Assembly: GCF_050436995.1 (NCBI RefSeq)
Contig: NC_134767.1
Location: 3,472,001 to 3,536,000 of the forward strand
Source: Anticarsia gemmatalis
Lineage: Eukaryota; Arthropoda; Insecta; Lepidoptera; Erebidae
DNA: 64,000 nt
Direction: 5' to 3'
The position numbers were made by a program, and so were the translations under genes. Shown here piece by piece: positions 1-13,357 of this stretch. A model generated the notes under the pieces. That model was given only the letters and a program-made list of their open reading frames with translations. It was not told the origin of the DNA and made no database searches. Positions within the stretch are counted from its first letter, which is position 1; every line of letters starts with the position of its first letter.

Positions 1-381
1 CAATTCCTTCATACATAAATCGGAAAGTTATTGCTGCTATTGCATCTGTTGCCGCAGTACATATTAGAAATCGTAATACCCAATACCATTGGAAGTAATA
101 TCTAAAATTCGGCCCGTATATATCGTTCGATTGGTGTCTTTGTGCGGCTCTAAAATCGTTTGAGCGAGGCATATGAGGTTGTTTCGTTATCTGAAAGTGA
201 ATACAAACGAATACGCGCTCGCATCGGTATTGTAATAGCGTTAGCCCGCAGCTTCTACCTGCGTAGAAATAGGGAATTGTTTTATTTGGCTCATATAAAT
301 GTTATAGAAAAATTCACTCTTGTTACATTTTAATGATCATCATTGCCCAGTATCCATTTACAACAGTAGCGCGATACAACA

Positions 382-486
382 ATTGGAACCATCGAGTATC
401 GAGATTTTGACATTTGAAATGAACTGCCAAAATAGTTACTACGACGTCCGCTAGTGGCGCTGATCAGATTTTCGTAAATAATTTTT
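382..486. repeat. 'CTGCCAAAATAGTT...CGCTAG.GGCGCTGATCAG' repeat copy
   Basis: ACCATCGAGTATCGAGATTT, TGAACTGCCAAAATAGTTAC and CGCTAGTGGCGCTGATCAGA. The same order recurs at 3708-3845, 14695-14850, 17973-18135 (reversed), 51726-51835, 54600-54690 and 59050-59358. Several copies contain GTCGATAGT palindromic ends, so it may be a degraded MITE family. Confidence 0.62.
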
Positions 487-953
487 AGTCTTGCGAAAGT
501 ACAGTAAGCTTTTTTGCCTCACATAACAATGTATTCGAATATTCATAAAAATATGTCCCAGATTCCGATACTTTTCTGTCAAAATGTAAGATAGTTTTGT
601 TCATATCAGTTGGTATGAAACTGACAATATTTTCAGCATGTTCGCCTAAATCGTTTGTATCGGATACATGGACCGCGTTATCTGCAAAGCTAGGCTGTTT
701 ATATGCGGCGATATATTGTGTGACTGTACAATCTGTATATGCGTGTGATATATTGTGTGTGACTGTACAACCACGAGCAAAAGTTAACTGTCACATTTTC
801 ACTAAACACAGCAGTAAAATTACGACTGATTATATTATTGACTGAAAGTAATATAAGCAATACTTAACATTAATTGATAATTTTATACAAAAACCTACAT
901 TGTGAGTGTGTAATATATGTTTTGCTTTTGACTGTACCTGTGTAGAAGTCTTA

Positions 954-1150
954 AGCCCTTCTCCCATTACGATACGCCCGCGCGACTCTAGTCTCGGAGA
1001 CTAGTCGCCACGAAGTATCTCACATACATTTGTATGGAGACTACCAGTATCGTAATGTGAGAGTCTCCATACAAATGTATGTGAGATACTTCGTGGCGAC
1101 TAGTCTCCGAGACTAGAGTCGCGCGGGCGTATCGTAATGGGAGAAGGGCT
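954..1150. mobile_element. Perfect foldback MITE, 89-bp arms, TTA target duplication
   Basis: Arms at 954-1042 and 1062-1150 are exact reverse complements over 89 bases around a 19-base loop. The element is flanked by TTA on both sides (951-953 and 1151-1153). A three-base TTA duplication fits the PIF/Harbinger superfamily (TWA target). Ends read AGCCCTTCTCCCATTACGA. The lack of any mismatch between arms points to a recent insertion or active gene conversion. It has no coding capacity. Confidence 0.88.
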
Positions 1151-2854
1151 TTAGTATTATTCGACCAAAGCAATATTTTCAAGATTGTAAAATAATATAA
1201 TAATAATAAGTTTATAATCCGGCTCAAATTCTTAGCGAGGAATACTCCTCTAGTTCGTGTATTAATCCGTGATCGTTACGTTTTTTCATTTCAAACTAGG
1301 AACCATACATCCCCAACACAACAGCAGTAAAATCGTCCCGGCTCACAAACGTTTACGAGCCGCGCCAGTGATGTGTGAAACATACACATAGAACCCCTTC
1401 ACTTGCGACACGTTTCAACGGACACCTGATACATACGCTTAATGCACCGTCTAATATCCCTCTATTAAAGATAGTGCGAGTATTACACGAACACTCTCGT
1501 AGTGATGAGAATGTTCGTGTATTAAATTTTATGTGATACTGTTACCTTATTGTTTTGTTTATAATATATTATCACGTACTTTTTCCACGGGGAGTACTGA
1601 AATCAAATTTAAAAAATACTATTAAATTAATACACCTTCTACGCAATATTACTTCAGAACATTTCATTTTAATATGACTGCAAAAAGCTTAACAAACACA
1701 TCATTAGTTTATCCTCAATATTGACACTACTTAAAATAGTAACAAAAAAAGAACGAAACAAAACTTCATTAAAATTTATTTAAAAATATTTGTGATTCTA
1801 CACTTTTTTATTATAGCACATCTTTAAACACAGAAGTAAAAAAAAGACTAAATTCATAAAAAAATAGATATAATAATACAACTACACTACACTATCATCA
1901 AAAACTTAATATACCTGCTCACAAAACGCAAGATTTTCTCTCACGTTCATATTTCTCACAATGGTAACAAAACGTCTACCTTGGCTGAACAATATTTCGT
2001 ACAAAGCCTAGCATTACTTAAAGTGTGTCCGTACATCTTGCAAACGTGACGAGATAAACCAGATTTATCTAGTAGTTTTTATATGAAAAGAATGATGATA
2101 GTGGTACGTAGAGATTTTTATGAAGAAGATTTGTATTATTTGATGTTGTGAGATTTGAAGGTTCTGGTTTAACACTCTTTTATTATAATGTTACTACTAG
2201 TAGATAGATGATAAGTTCCAAAAGTGGTTCTAAATATTTTTGGACATTGCAAAGGAATGTTAACTGACGAAATAGTAGAAGTTTCACCCAAATCTATAAA
2301 ATTTTTAAGAACTTTTTTTTTATGTTTTGTACGATAGTAGGACGGCATTTTAATTTGGAGTAAACGGAATTTTAATTCTTAATTGTTCTTTAGTGTAGTT
2401 AATATTATTCTTCCTGAAGTACATATGTACGCTATGGCAAAGCATTGTAAATTTTTTTCATTCATGACTGAAAACCATGGATAGTTTTCTCTATCAATAC
2501 AAATCGACCAGTTAATGAACCTGATAAAAATACCTATTAAAAAAGTTAGGCGAGTGGACAGTGCCAAGAAATTAAGAACCCTTGCAGAATCTTTTAAATC
2601 AAAGTAAGTACACCACTGGCTAGACAAGACGTACTAATTTATGCCGAGATCCACTCCAAATTTGACGGGCAGACGTCCAGGGTATTCTGCTGACAATGAG
2701 TATGATGACGAAGTAATTATGCTAAATAGTTTAATTTGAATTGACTAAGTGCGGGGAGACTTGGGGCTTTTTAGACTTGGCAATAGGACGGTAGAGTGCA
2801 CACTGTAGCGCGATTTTTTACAATCGGTACAGTCGAGTACCATAAGTTTGACAT

Positions 2855-2957
2855 TTGTTTGTTTGTTTGTTTGTCGTATGGTTAGTGGTCAACCTAGTGT
2901 CAAAGTCGTTCAAGCCGCCCGAGAGGTATTGGACATGGCTTAACGACAGTTATCTTA
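2855..2957 (-). mobile_element. 5S-SINE 3' fragment
   Basis: (TTTG)n, CGTATGGTTAGTGGTCAACC, TAGTGTCAAAGTCGTTCAAG and CTTAACGACAGTTATCTTA are the complement of the 3' half of the SINE at 48114-48372. The 5S head is absent (5' truncation). Confidence 0.72.
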
Positions 2958-3707
2958 GCCTCTCAAGCGCCCGGCCACCGTGTCACGGTTGAATGTTCTA
3001 CCCCCGTCAAGCGTCCCGCCACCGTGGTACGGCAAAACGATCTTACATTTAAAAAACGTAAAAACGAAATGCTAAAACTATGTTTATCCCTTTCAAACAT
3101 ATTTGAAATTGAAGCTGATGAAACGAGACGACGATCTAATGCACACACTTGAATAAGTGGTTGATATAGGCCAGGGAGCACCTTAAACAACATCTGACCC
3201 AACGACATGTTCCTTTATGACCAATATTGTAAATACTTTTTTTAACTAATTTTAAAGATTTGAGTATATTTTACAGTTGGATTTTAATGTCATTATTCAT
3301 TAACTACACGATAAGACCTTTCGTCATATTATTTTTTTTGCCTTAAAATATGTATTAGACTTTCTTCAAACACATGCCTAAAGCACATAATATTCAGATT
3401 AAACCGACTATTGTGGTAGCACTATCAAATATTATTTGTGGTTTATTGTTTTAATCTATAGCAAATTTTATGTAGATTTCAAATATATAAGGTAGGTCTA
3501 GGGTGTTAGTATTAAAATATGACGGAATCGACGCTTAAACGCAAACCGCCAATTCAATATCGCGCGCCATTTTTGGCCCGGACGCTTAACGGTATATTTG
3601 AATTTTGACGTTGGGGCGCTCGAGAGGTTAGTAGACAACAGCCGGTACCGACTTTTTAGGTGCCCTCCTTCGTCTTCTTTTTCAGCTCAAGTACCACTAT
3701 GCGGTCA

Positions 3708-3845
3708 CCACAGTTTACATATAAATGTACTGCAAAAATAGTTTCCATGACGCCCGTTGGTGACGCTGATCAGATTTTCATAAAACATTTTTCGTTGGTA
3801 GCCGGTTGTCGATAGTCGATAGTAGTAGAGAATCGAGGTACTGAT
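3708..3845. repeat. Same repeat family, copy with GTCGATAG end
   Basis: AAATGTACTGCAAAAATAGT, GGTGACGCTGATCAGATTTT and GTAGCCGGTTGTCGATAGTC, AGTAGTAGAGAATCGAG in order. Confidence 0.62.
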
Positions 3846-6800
3846 GTTAGTGTGCACTTAAAGTGTGTCCTCAATCGCAAACCTAAGAACTCAGACTACT
3901 GTAGTCTTGGGTTCTATGGGATTCTACAGTATTCTTGGGTATCAAAGGCTAGGTCTTACTCAACAGGAGTGTGGTATATCGCTATTTGTAGTAACATTTT
4001 GCACAGTTTCTTTCTTGAGATAATTATGTGTTTAGTTTAGAGTGACGAAGAATTGTAGAAAAATAATCATCACATCAAGATAGTGATGAAAGGTACCTTC
4101 CTCAAAATAGATCGAATCCTACATAAATATTTTTATCACAAGAACCAAAAAATAACATTTATATTAGCAGTAAATCACACAGATCATTACATAAAGAAGT
4201 TTTAAGACCTCTCAAACGAAAAGTTCTAATACCAAAACGATGTACTCTAACGGTTTAGCACATTTTTCACTTAGCCCGCAATCTTAGGACTTTTCCCATC
4301 ACTTCGGTACTAAGCTGGGAAATAAAATAAAAGCGACCGGCTTTAACGTAGTTATCGAGAGGAACCATTCGTTTTAATTTAGTTTGAAAGAACAAGTTCA
4401 TGGGTACAATACATTATCCTTAAAGTAAATGATTGATCTAGTATCGAGGAGGGACATTAATACTGTCTTCTAGGAAAAATTGAAAGAACGGTTTTATGGG
4501 AATTAAAAAAAAAACTTTACCTAGCGTCCGAATGATTGCTGGCAAAAGAACACTCAAAATGAGATAGGGGTTAAGCTTTTAGTGATCTATATTGATCAAA
4601 ATGCGGGTTGGAATTTTTCCTTTGCTATATCTGCTTAAAGAATTTTCACGCGTACAATTATAGTATTATATTTTTTATCGGCAATTGAGAGAACACTTAA
4701 ATCGTTTCTTCTACTACACAATTTTATTACATAAATCGATATTCCAAATGAACAATGAAATTTGCAATTTTGCAGCAAACTATAGGCAGTTTAGTTCCAT
4801 ACATTGAATTTTAATAAACAGATATCACACCGAATTACGCCAAATAACGTCCAACAATAGCGAACAATAGTCACAATGAACCGAAAACCTTCCACTTATA
4901 ATACTCTAACACCAATTACTTTTTCCCACCCGGTCTCAATCGCATTGATTCGATAGAACAGCCGATCCCAACGATATTGCTATCCACGCTGTTTATTTGA
5001 TTCCAATTTTCTTTACTGCTTCTCTATTCTTTCAGATAACTTCAAGTATTTTTTATTCTGATTTTCTTGGATTTTCTTAGAGTATATTTGTTTATTTTTT
5101 TCTGTTGCTTTGATACGAACTGATCTAGAATAGTCTTCACGTTTGTTTTCAAATTTCACTGGTGCAGATAAACCACGTTTCATAAATGTTCATTGCAATC
5201 AGTACACTGCTACTGAAACCGCAGTTCTGCAAACTGCTTTTTGTTTCAAAACCCCTTTTCTACAAGCTAGAGATCAATGCTCAGTGAACGAAAATATCTC
5301 AAGAAAACCTTGCACACCGCGAATTTTTATATTCTTGAAAGATCGTACAAAGTCCTCAACCTTGGTTATACCAGCATCATAGGTTTAAGCACAACTCTGT
5401 TAAGGTCCGTTTAGAATTTTTATATTATGTGTACAAGCCGCGATAATTTAAAATCTACATACACATGGTCACCGTAAACTGGCCAGAAAACCTCTGACCC
5501 AAAACAAAAAAAGTACAAAAAAAAGCCATTACTTTATCACGTGTAAGAGGTCATAATCGTGTGGCGCAAATCAAGGCGTCCCTTTACGTGCCCTCCGTTG
5601 AACTAGCCGTTTACACCGTGTTTGTACATTTATGTCTCCTCCGTGGATTATGGACGTGTGAGGAGCATGATGCAAGTTAGATGTTACATTTAAGTTTGAG
5701 GTTAATGACCATGGACAAAGCGTACGTACGACTTTTAAAACCATAAGTAGAGATATTTTGATATTCTTTTTAAAGTCAAGTTTACAGACTTTTTGTTTAG
5801 CCTGATTCCTTGTTTCACTGCTGGCGAAAAGCTTAGATTTATGCTCTTATTGGTTATTGATTACTTCTAGCCATCCAGCCAGGATCAAGAAAAAAAAACT
5901 TTTAACAGATTATTCAAGAAAACGGTTTGCAAGCCTTGCATTTTCGCAAGAGCCAGATTGAATTATGGAATTAATGAATTATTTAACGTTGAATAGTACG
6001 TGTAAAAAAACGATTTGCTACTGTTTTTGACAATTAGCAATCGGGTAGCTGTCGAAACATTTTCATGAAAATCTGACCAGTAGCCTTAGCTCATTGCACA
6101 AGAATTATTATTTTAGCTTTAGTAAACACACGCTACTCGATAGTACCGAGTGTCAGAAATCACGCAACAGCATCCACCAAACCAGTGTAACTTCTATCTT
6201 CAGTCCACCTCCAAATAAGTACGTTGCGTTTCAACCAGATCCCAGGGGTGTCCGAAGAAAATTTATAGTTATTAGTGTTTGTACTCATTTTTACCGACAC
6301 TAAACTTTGTGCGCCATCCCTAGGGTGGGTGTTACGGATATTGTTTATATGTGTGTCCGTATTATTATGTCTATTCAGGGTATATTATATTTGGGGACAT
6401 TTTCTTGAATGTTCTTTTCTAGTATTCTAGTTAGTAGGTAGTTTAGCTGCTGTTATAGAGTTAATAAATGTTGACAGTGGCATATTGATTTCTTCTTCAT
6501 TCAGATTTTTTACTTTTTTCATGTACGTTGCTGTTATATTTTGGTATGAATTTGGGCTCTTGGTTAAATTTATAATGTTGTGTATAGACACTGAACCTCA
6601 GACTCTATGTTCTAAAAAAAAAGCTGAAAGTGCCTATGCATTATTTTTGCCCGCAAAGTGAGGCCTAGACATCTGACTGCACCTATTTCATAATCCACAA
6701 TTCAAATACACCTATAACACACTGGCTATGAAATAACAAATACAATCAAACAACACAGACATACTTATTCTGCATTGCAAAGCCATTAAACGGTGCAAAA

Positions 6801-8003
6801 AACTAATTGCGCATTGATTGCACAACATCGACGCTACCAACTCCTTTTACAAAAGAATATGCAATTAGAAAAGGTCATATCTCACATTAGAAATACATAA
6901 CACATGGGTCGTTCTGAAATTAAAATACTTTCCCTATTCCACAATTCAAGTTTAGCTATTATAACATCTGTGGATACAAAATCGACATTCGCTACTTCGA
7001 AACCTATTGATTTTCCGAAGGCGAGTATTAAATGCAAATCTAGGGTCCAGACCCTATTTGAACTTCCAACAATTTGTGTGGAAACTAAAGCTCATTGTTT
7101 TAACACATTTGTGGATTCGTCTTTAGAAACAGATCGGTCATTGTTGCGGGAAAGAGATGGGTATAACAATGTATAGTTCTGTCTCGTTCCCTCTTTACAA
7201 TGACAGAATGGTTAGTGAACTTTGAGTTCGTGTTTTAAGTGTTTTTGGGAGGCTTAAACGTTTTAATAGTGCTTAAACAGATGTCGTTTTGAGACTATAA
7301 TGGTTTATTTGTCTTTGAGTGATTTCCAATCATATTGGATTATTTGTTTGATATCAGCTCAATATGGACAAAAGACTTGTTTAGAACAAAATATTGTGTT
7401 TTTGGAATCTTTGAAAACAATAATTCATGATGTATAGCCATTGACTCGCATGATACTTCAAATACTACAAACTAATAATAGTTATTAGTATTAAGAAGTA
7501 TTAGTAGTGTACTTAGTAATTAAAATAGTCCATGAATAATTTCATCAAAACTCGATTAGCAGTTGAGCAGTGAATTCGTACGAACCTCTTATAATTTAAA
7601 GGACTCGGAACCTTTTTAGTAAAGATATAAGACTCTCAAAAATTATTTACATACATTTTTCTTACTGAACCCTCCATAACATGGTTTTAATTAAAATACG
7701 TAACTACTCTGTCCTTCTAGAAAATGTTCACATCATCACAAACTCTCAAAATAAAAACTAATAACTAAAATTAAAAACTGGCAGCCAACCTCGTCGGCCA
7801 TTTTGGAAAGTCATAAAAAAGGAAAATTACGACAAAATTTTATTACACGAATAGCTTAAAAAATAATAAAGTACGCTGGACATAGTAACGGGATATGACC
7901 TAAATATCATCGAGTGAAACTAAAGAGCACTTAGCTAGCATGTTACATGGAACTTGAAAATTTAATATCAACCTACACTCTTTTAGCAAAAGGTTCTTTT
8001 ATG

Positions 8004-8170
8004 AGACCGCCTCTGTGTCGTGTTAGTGTATGCGACTGATCTTGAAGTCCCGGGTTTGAATCTCGCGTCAAGCAATGTACTTTTGGTATTTTCTAATTAT
8101 TATTACAGTATTTATTAGTCCCTAATTTTGTGTAAATTGGTAATAGGCTCACGCTCAATAACATGGAAGT
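8004..8170 (+). mobile_element. Second tRNA-derived SINE family
   Basis: GCCTCTGTGTCGTGTTAGTG (A box region), AGTCCCGGGTTTGAATCTCG (B box) and AGCAATGTACTTTTGGTATT, then GTAATAGGCTCACGCTC towards the 3' end. Other copies: 18293-18482 (+), 15443-15525 (-), 32810-32905 (+). Confidence 0.68.
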
Positions 8171-10280
8171 GGCTGTGCGAATGGTGACGTGATATTATGT
8201 ACATATGTGCCTACATTATTTTTGAAAAAGTTAGTTTTAAATCTAAAACTTTGCTTTAGGAGAGGTATATCCAGACTGATATTACAAATGCTAAATGTCT
8301 ACTTGTTATGCTTCTTCGACTAAACCGCTCAAAGTTTTTTTTATGGGACTGAGAAGAAACAAGACCATAAAGGCCAAACAGTTTATAAGCAAGTTTCAGA
8401 CAACCTATCTACTAATGTGACAGCAAATGCATCAAAAGAACGGTCGAATTTCTCTCTGATATGCTATCTGACAAAAAATTTAAAATGGTGATTCCAGAAT
8501 TAAATTAAAACAATTATAGCTCCTCTTCTCTTATGTATACGAGCGAACCCGCAAAAGTCAGCTAGTTTCTACGTAACACTATGAATGGTTAGTTTTCACA
8601 GTTAATTACTTTAAATAAATCACTGCGGACAAGAAATTGTGGAGCAGTGTTGCCAACAAATAAAACAAAGACTTAAGACAATTAATATCAAAGAATAAAG
8701 TTTGTACGAATTCAGAATAATAGGTAATTTATTAAAATTGTAATGTTATAGTCCGACGACTTAGTAAATAACCTTAGCTTGCACAATTAATTTAGGTTAT
8801 AATAATTAATTTTAGGTCTTTCCACAATAAAGTAACTGTACCAAGTAGGCAATCGTCAGCTGCATAAGCGATAGTAGTCATAGGTTAATTTGTATACTAT
8901 ACACGTTTTTCAACCACGGATCTAGAGTAAACGGCCTATCTACTAAATTTATAGACTACAATTTAACATGTAATAAATAGGTTCTGAATTTACGCACACC
9001 ATGGCATTTTACATCCTCGAAAATATATTTCAATGAATACCAATCTTAAAGTAATGATTTAATAAATCTTTATAAGATCCAAATATAAGCATAACTTTAA
9101 ATAGGAACTCACTATCAAAATAGTAGGGTAGCAACACCAATTCCCGTCGGGGTCTTTGTTTTTGTCGCAATAAATTCCCGGGGCGCGTCAGTCTATTAAA
9201 TTAAACACGGGATATTACTGACTGTCTCAGATCTAACTAGAAATGAAATGAGAATATTATTGTTTGTTTATTGTAATTTTGATTTTGGTTTGAATCGTAT
9301 CGCTTGAAACTTAATATTGCCCTTACTTCCTCATTTAGTTGTGTTATGGTATAAATTAAAAAGATCATTTCGTATAAGTTTACGAGAAAATTAATTTCAT
9401 AGATTCATTCACAATTTATATGGATCGCAAACTTCAAATTTGAAGACGGTTTGTAGAATTTATTTGTAGGTAGAAACTAATAAATTCCTTAGTACTGATA
9501 AACTCATTTTCTGTCGTAACTATTGAGATTATGGATCGTTCATCTATACGTGAACTAGCTTAGATGTGCTTTAGTTTATATTTATTGTATGTTGTATGTG
9601 AAAACACATTTATTAGCATTTATTAGGTCTGCGCTGTCAAATAATCACAATTTTCACATAAATTTACATTTTATAACTGAAAATAATACTTTATAGACAG
9701 GACTACAAAATAATAGTACAGACAAACAATACTACTATTGATATTGCAGATTTTTTCACTTTACATTGAACGGTGCGCACCAGTATCTCTCGCTATTTCA
9801 GCCTGAATATTGCAATGTAACTCGTCGTTCAGTTTAAAACCGACAAAAGCAATATTTGCTTTCTATCTCGTTCAAGTGTAACGGTACAGTTTTACAGTTT
9901 TATTTTTTCACTGGCAGTTAATCAAACGACTTAATTTTTTATTTGGAAAGGGAAGTGAAAGAAAATATAGGTGATTGCTGGGAACGATAATTGTGACGTG
10001 CACCTTACGGGTGATAAAATGCACTCTTTGTAGTATGGTTGCAATAGAGCTGGAAATTATATGTTGGCTTGCACTTATTACGGCTTAACTTGATAGACTT
10101 ATGTCATTGATTAGGATTGAACTTTATTATATTCATAGACTATCGACCCTCGTGTATACTTAAAATTTTAGCTAAGTTCAGAAATTTTGACAAGAAGGAA
10201 ATAAATTGACTTCAATTATCTACCGAAGATCAACGGTCGATAGACTGAGTGAATCTTTCAAGTATTTTCACTTTATTAGT

Positions 10281-10385
10281 ACGCGCACTAACTGGTCAGC
10301 GTGGTTGAGTCAAGACCTTGCCCCTCCCTCATTCCAGAAGAAAACGTTTTGGCCAGCAGTGGACCATTAATGGGTTCCATTTTTT
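10281..10385 (-). repeat. 'CCCACTGCTGGGCAAGGGTC' repeat copy, reversed
   Basis: TGGTCAGCGTGGTTGAGTCA, AGACCTTGCCCCTCCCTCAT and GGCCAGCAGTGGACCATTAA are the complement of the 15808-15925 copy. Confidence 0.58.
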
Positions 10386-11507
10386 TTTCAGTTTCAGCAC
10401 GTGCTAAATGATTTGTAAATTAGATTCTACAATAAATAAAGAAAGCTTTGAGTTTCGTCTTCCTCGTATTACTATTTCCATATAACAATGACAAAATAGT
10501 TAAATACCTTTATAGGCTTTTAATCTGTAACCAATTCAACGGTTTCACGTCACTAATCTCTTTAATCACAGGAATTTCAACTTTGACATATTATATTTTT
10601 AAACTCAGTTCCCTAAATGTCAATGGGGCTTAAAGTGTTTATGACGGGGTTTAAATTCTTCCGTGTATGTTTTACAAATATATTTTAGCAGTGTTTTATT
10701 TATTTCGAAATAAAATCGAATCTATTATATTCTGCCGCAAAAAATTACGTCTCAGAAATGAAAAATAAAGAAATGGAAGATACAAAGTACGTCACATAAT
10801 ATACATATGTATTTACCTATTTTTTATCGTATATCGTGTAAGCTAAGTTTTATCAAATTCCTTCAAGCCATTAAGGACCGAGAGACACACAATCAAGAAT
10901 AACATTTGTAAGTTAGCAAGATAGGCTAATGTGTATTGCTTTATGCGTGATATGAAAACATAAAATATATTTTGATTCTAACCCATAACTTTTGCCCAGC
11001 AGCTGGGCAAAAACAATATATACATGATGGACATCCATCTTAATTTGGACTACTCTATCTACATCTTCATGAGAGATAAGCACAATATAAAAAAATCACA
11101 AATATCGATATTCCCTGTAGATTGTTAATAAGTGACATTTCATTAAATTCTTCGCATCATACAACTGCTCGACTGTTACAAAAACATCCACGATTGACAT
11201 TTTGACGTTAATCCAATTTCAAACTGTGTTCTAGAAAACACTGGCAGATGTCGATATTATTTGTTTTTTTATTCGTCTCCAAATACAGCCAGTATTTGTT
11301 GATGATTTTTATTTTTGAGTTCGCGATGTCGTTAGCTAAGTAGATTTTGTGTGATCATCCAATTATTTGATTGAATTCGGAAAATGGAGACAGTAGACTG
11401 TAAAAATAATAGCGTAATATCCAACTATTTAAGGTACTTCGGTTGAAGAGTAAAACATTTGTCGATTGTACATAATAATTTTAAATAATATAATAACATA
11501 TTATTAT

Positions 11508-11563
11508 GAAGCCTCGTGGATATAATCTAAGCACATATTCTTAGATTATATCCACGAGGCTTC
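11508..11563. repeat. Perfect 24-bp hairpin
   Basis: Arms 11508-11531 and 11540-11563 (from GAAGCCTCGTGGATATAATC) are exact reverse complements with an 8-base loop. No target duplication was recognised. It could be a small MITE relic or a hairpin RNA source. Confidence 0.7.
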
Positions 11564-11694
11564 AGAATCCTTATTTTTTTATGAAAGTGAAAACTCGTTA
11601 TGCTTCATCTATTCGTGTTACTTCAAACTGCTACGATACTAAGCCTAAGATACTATGTATCTATCGTTATAGGAAGTGAGAGCGTTAAATGTGT

Positions 11695-11805
11695 CGTCCG
11701 TTAATAGCTATCAAGCAAAGAAAGTTTCATATCAAACCGTCCAGTAGTTCCGGAAATTAGCGGGCACAAACAGATAGGCAGACAAACAAACAAATATATT
11801 TTTTC
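11695..11805. mobile_element. Helitron-like fragment
   Basis: Contains AAACCGTCCAGTAGTTCCGG, AATTAGCGGGCACAAACAG and a (CAAA)n run as in the inner part of the small Helitron-like elements. Both ends are missing. Confidence 0.45.
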
Positions 11806-13357
11806 AAATTATTGCTCTACTAATATTTCTTAAAACTCTCAAATCATTATAAGAAAAGACACACTTTTTACTGTCACTAAACTAAGCAAAGAAAATATAT
11901 AGCTAATTCACAAAGTGGACAATATCCATTTCCCGTTACAGTAGCCATTTTACAATACAAATATAAACAAACTAAAGAGAGGAACAATTTAAATTCTATT
12001 AGACAATGTCGTGTTGGTCTTTTTTCGAAGACGCGCTCTCTCTTCCTATAACAGCGAATTTTAGACATCGCGTCGCTTTGATATACGACGGATTTGTATG
12101 GACATGGTTATGTTACAATAGTATTAGGTTAATAATAATTGTAATAAAATTTCTTTGGTTTCAAGAATCACAAATGAGTACACGGTTCATTAGGTTTCTT
12201 TCAGTGAGCTCGTGAGGTACCGTATATCGAACTTTTTTGTGTAGAGAAAAGACTTTGTTACAAGTTCATACATACTATAATGAAAAAAGACTTTTTCCCC
12301 GACCTAATATAAAAAAATAAAGAATAAATTTTCTTTAAGAATCTATTACTGAACGAGTGTGGAGGGGAAAAGTGAGGAAAAGTTATATTCATTAACTTAA
12401 GGACAAGATTGACTTAAAATGTTATGTTAGGGTAAGTAAGCATGATTTTTTTTAATATACTCAATGGCTTACTATGTTTTCTAACGAGCTCAAGTCCAAT
12501 CTGTCGAATATGCATTTGCCTGAAAATTTAGTCAAATATCTGTGCTGGATCTGGCTACAAATGGCTACGTAGCGTAATATCAAGAGGAGTGTCCTTATTC
12601 CTGCTTGATTCCTATATTTTTTCTGTCATACTATCTATATATTTTTTAACTCCAGTTATAAAAAAACAACTAAACTTCAACTTTTTCTACGCGTCATATC
12701 CACAATACTTCCATTGGAACCCTTACTTCCGCACTTGTTTCGTGCCCCCTAGACTAGAGACAGTTTGAAATTGAAAAAGAAAACTCCAACAGAATTCTCG
12801 GCGAGGAGAAATAGCGGGAAATATTGTTACACATCACTGTTATACCACTGGAACGCTATGAATATATTGATGAATATAGTTATTGGGGGATCAAGTGATT
12901 CAAACAGGGATTTCTATGGCGTTGCTTATGGAAATGAAAATGTAGTTTGAGAAATTTCTTGGATTTTTGAGACAAAACGATGTAACAGAAGTCTGGTAAG
13001 ACTGGGTACTTGAGTTCGCAAGCTGTGGGCATGAATAAGATATATGTAACAATTAATCTGACTATGTTTCCTTCAAATAAGAAGACTACAGACGGTGTCT
13101 ACCAAAAATTAAAAATAAAGTGTAATAATTCTGGTTACAGCAGTTCTTTAAACATAAGAATTCACATAAGAAAACTTCACTGTTAGGATCCTAGAACAAT
13201 GCTGTATTATTCCTCAACTCATTAGAATTTTGATTGAGTTAATAATCTTCTCTATAAATTATTTTTTTAAATTTGGAATCAAAACCCCTACACAACATTA
13301 CATTAGCAATCTGTAAATGACACAAAATATCCCTCAAATGTAAACCAAAAAAGTGTA

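Larger units (their letters stand above)
1..13357. other. Intergenic, no gene seen (left part)
   Basis: Apart from the MITE at 954-1150, the repeats at 382-486 and 3708-3845, the 5S-SINE fragment at 2855-2957, the SINE at 8004-8170, the repeat at 10281-10385 and the hairpin at 11508-11563, this is AT-rich sequence with stop codons in all frames. No splice-bounded Ig-like or other recognisable exon was found on either strand. Confidence 0.55.
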
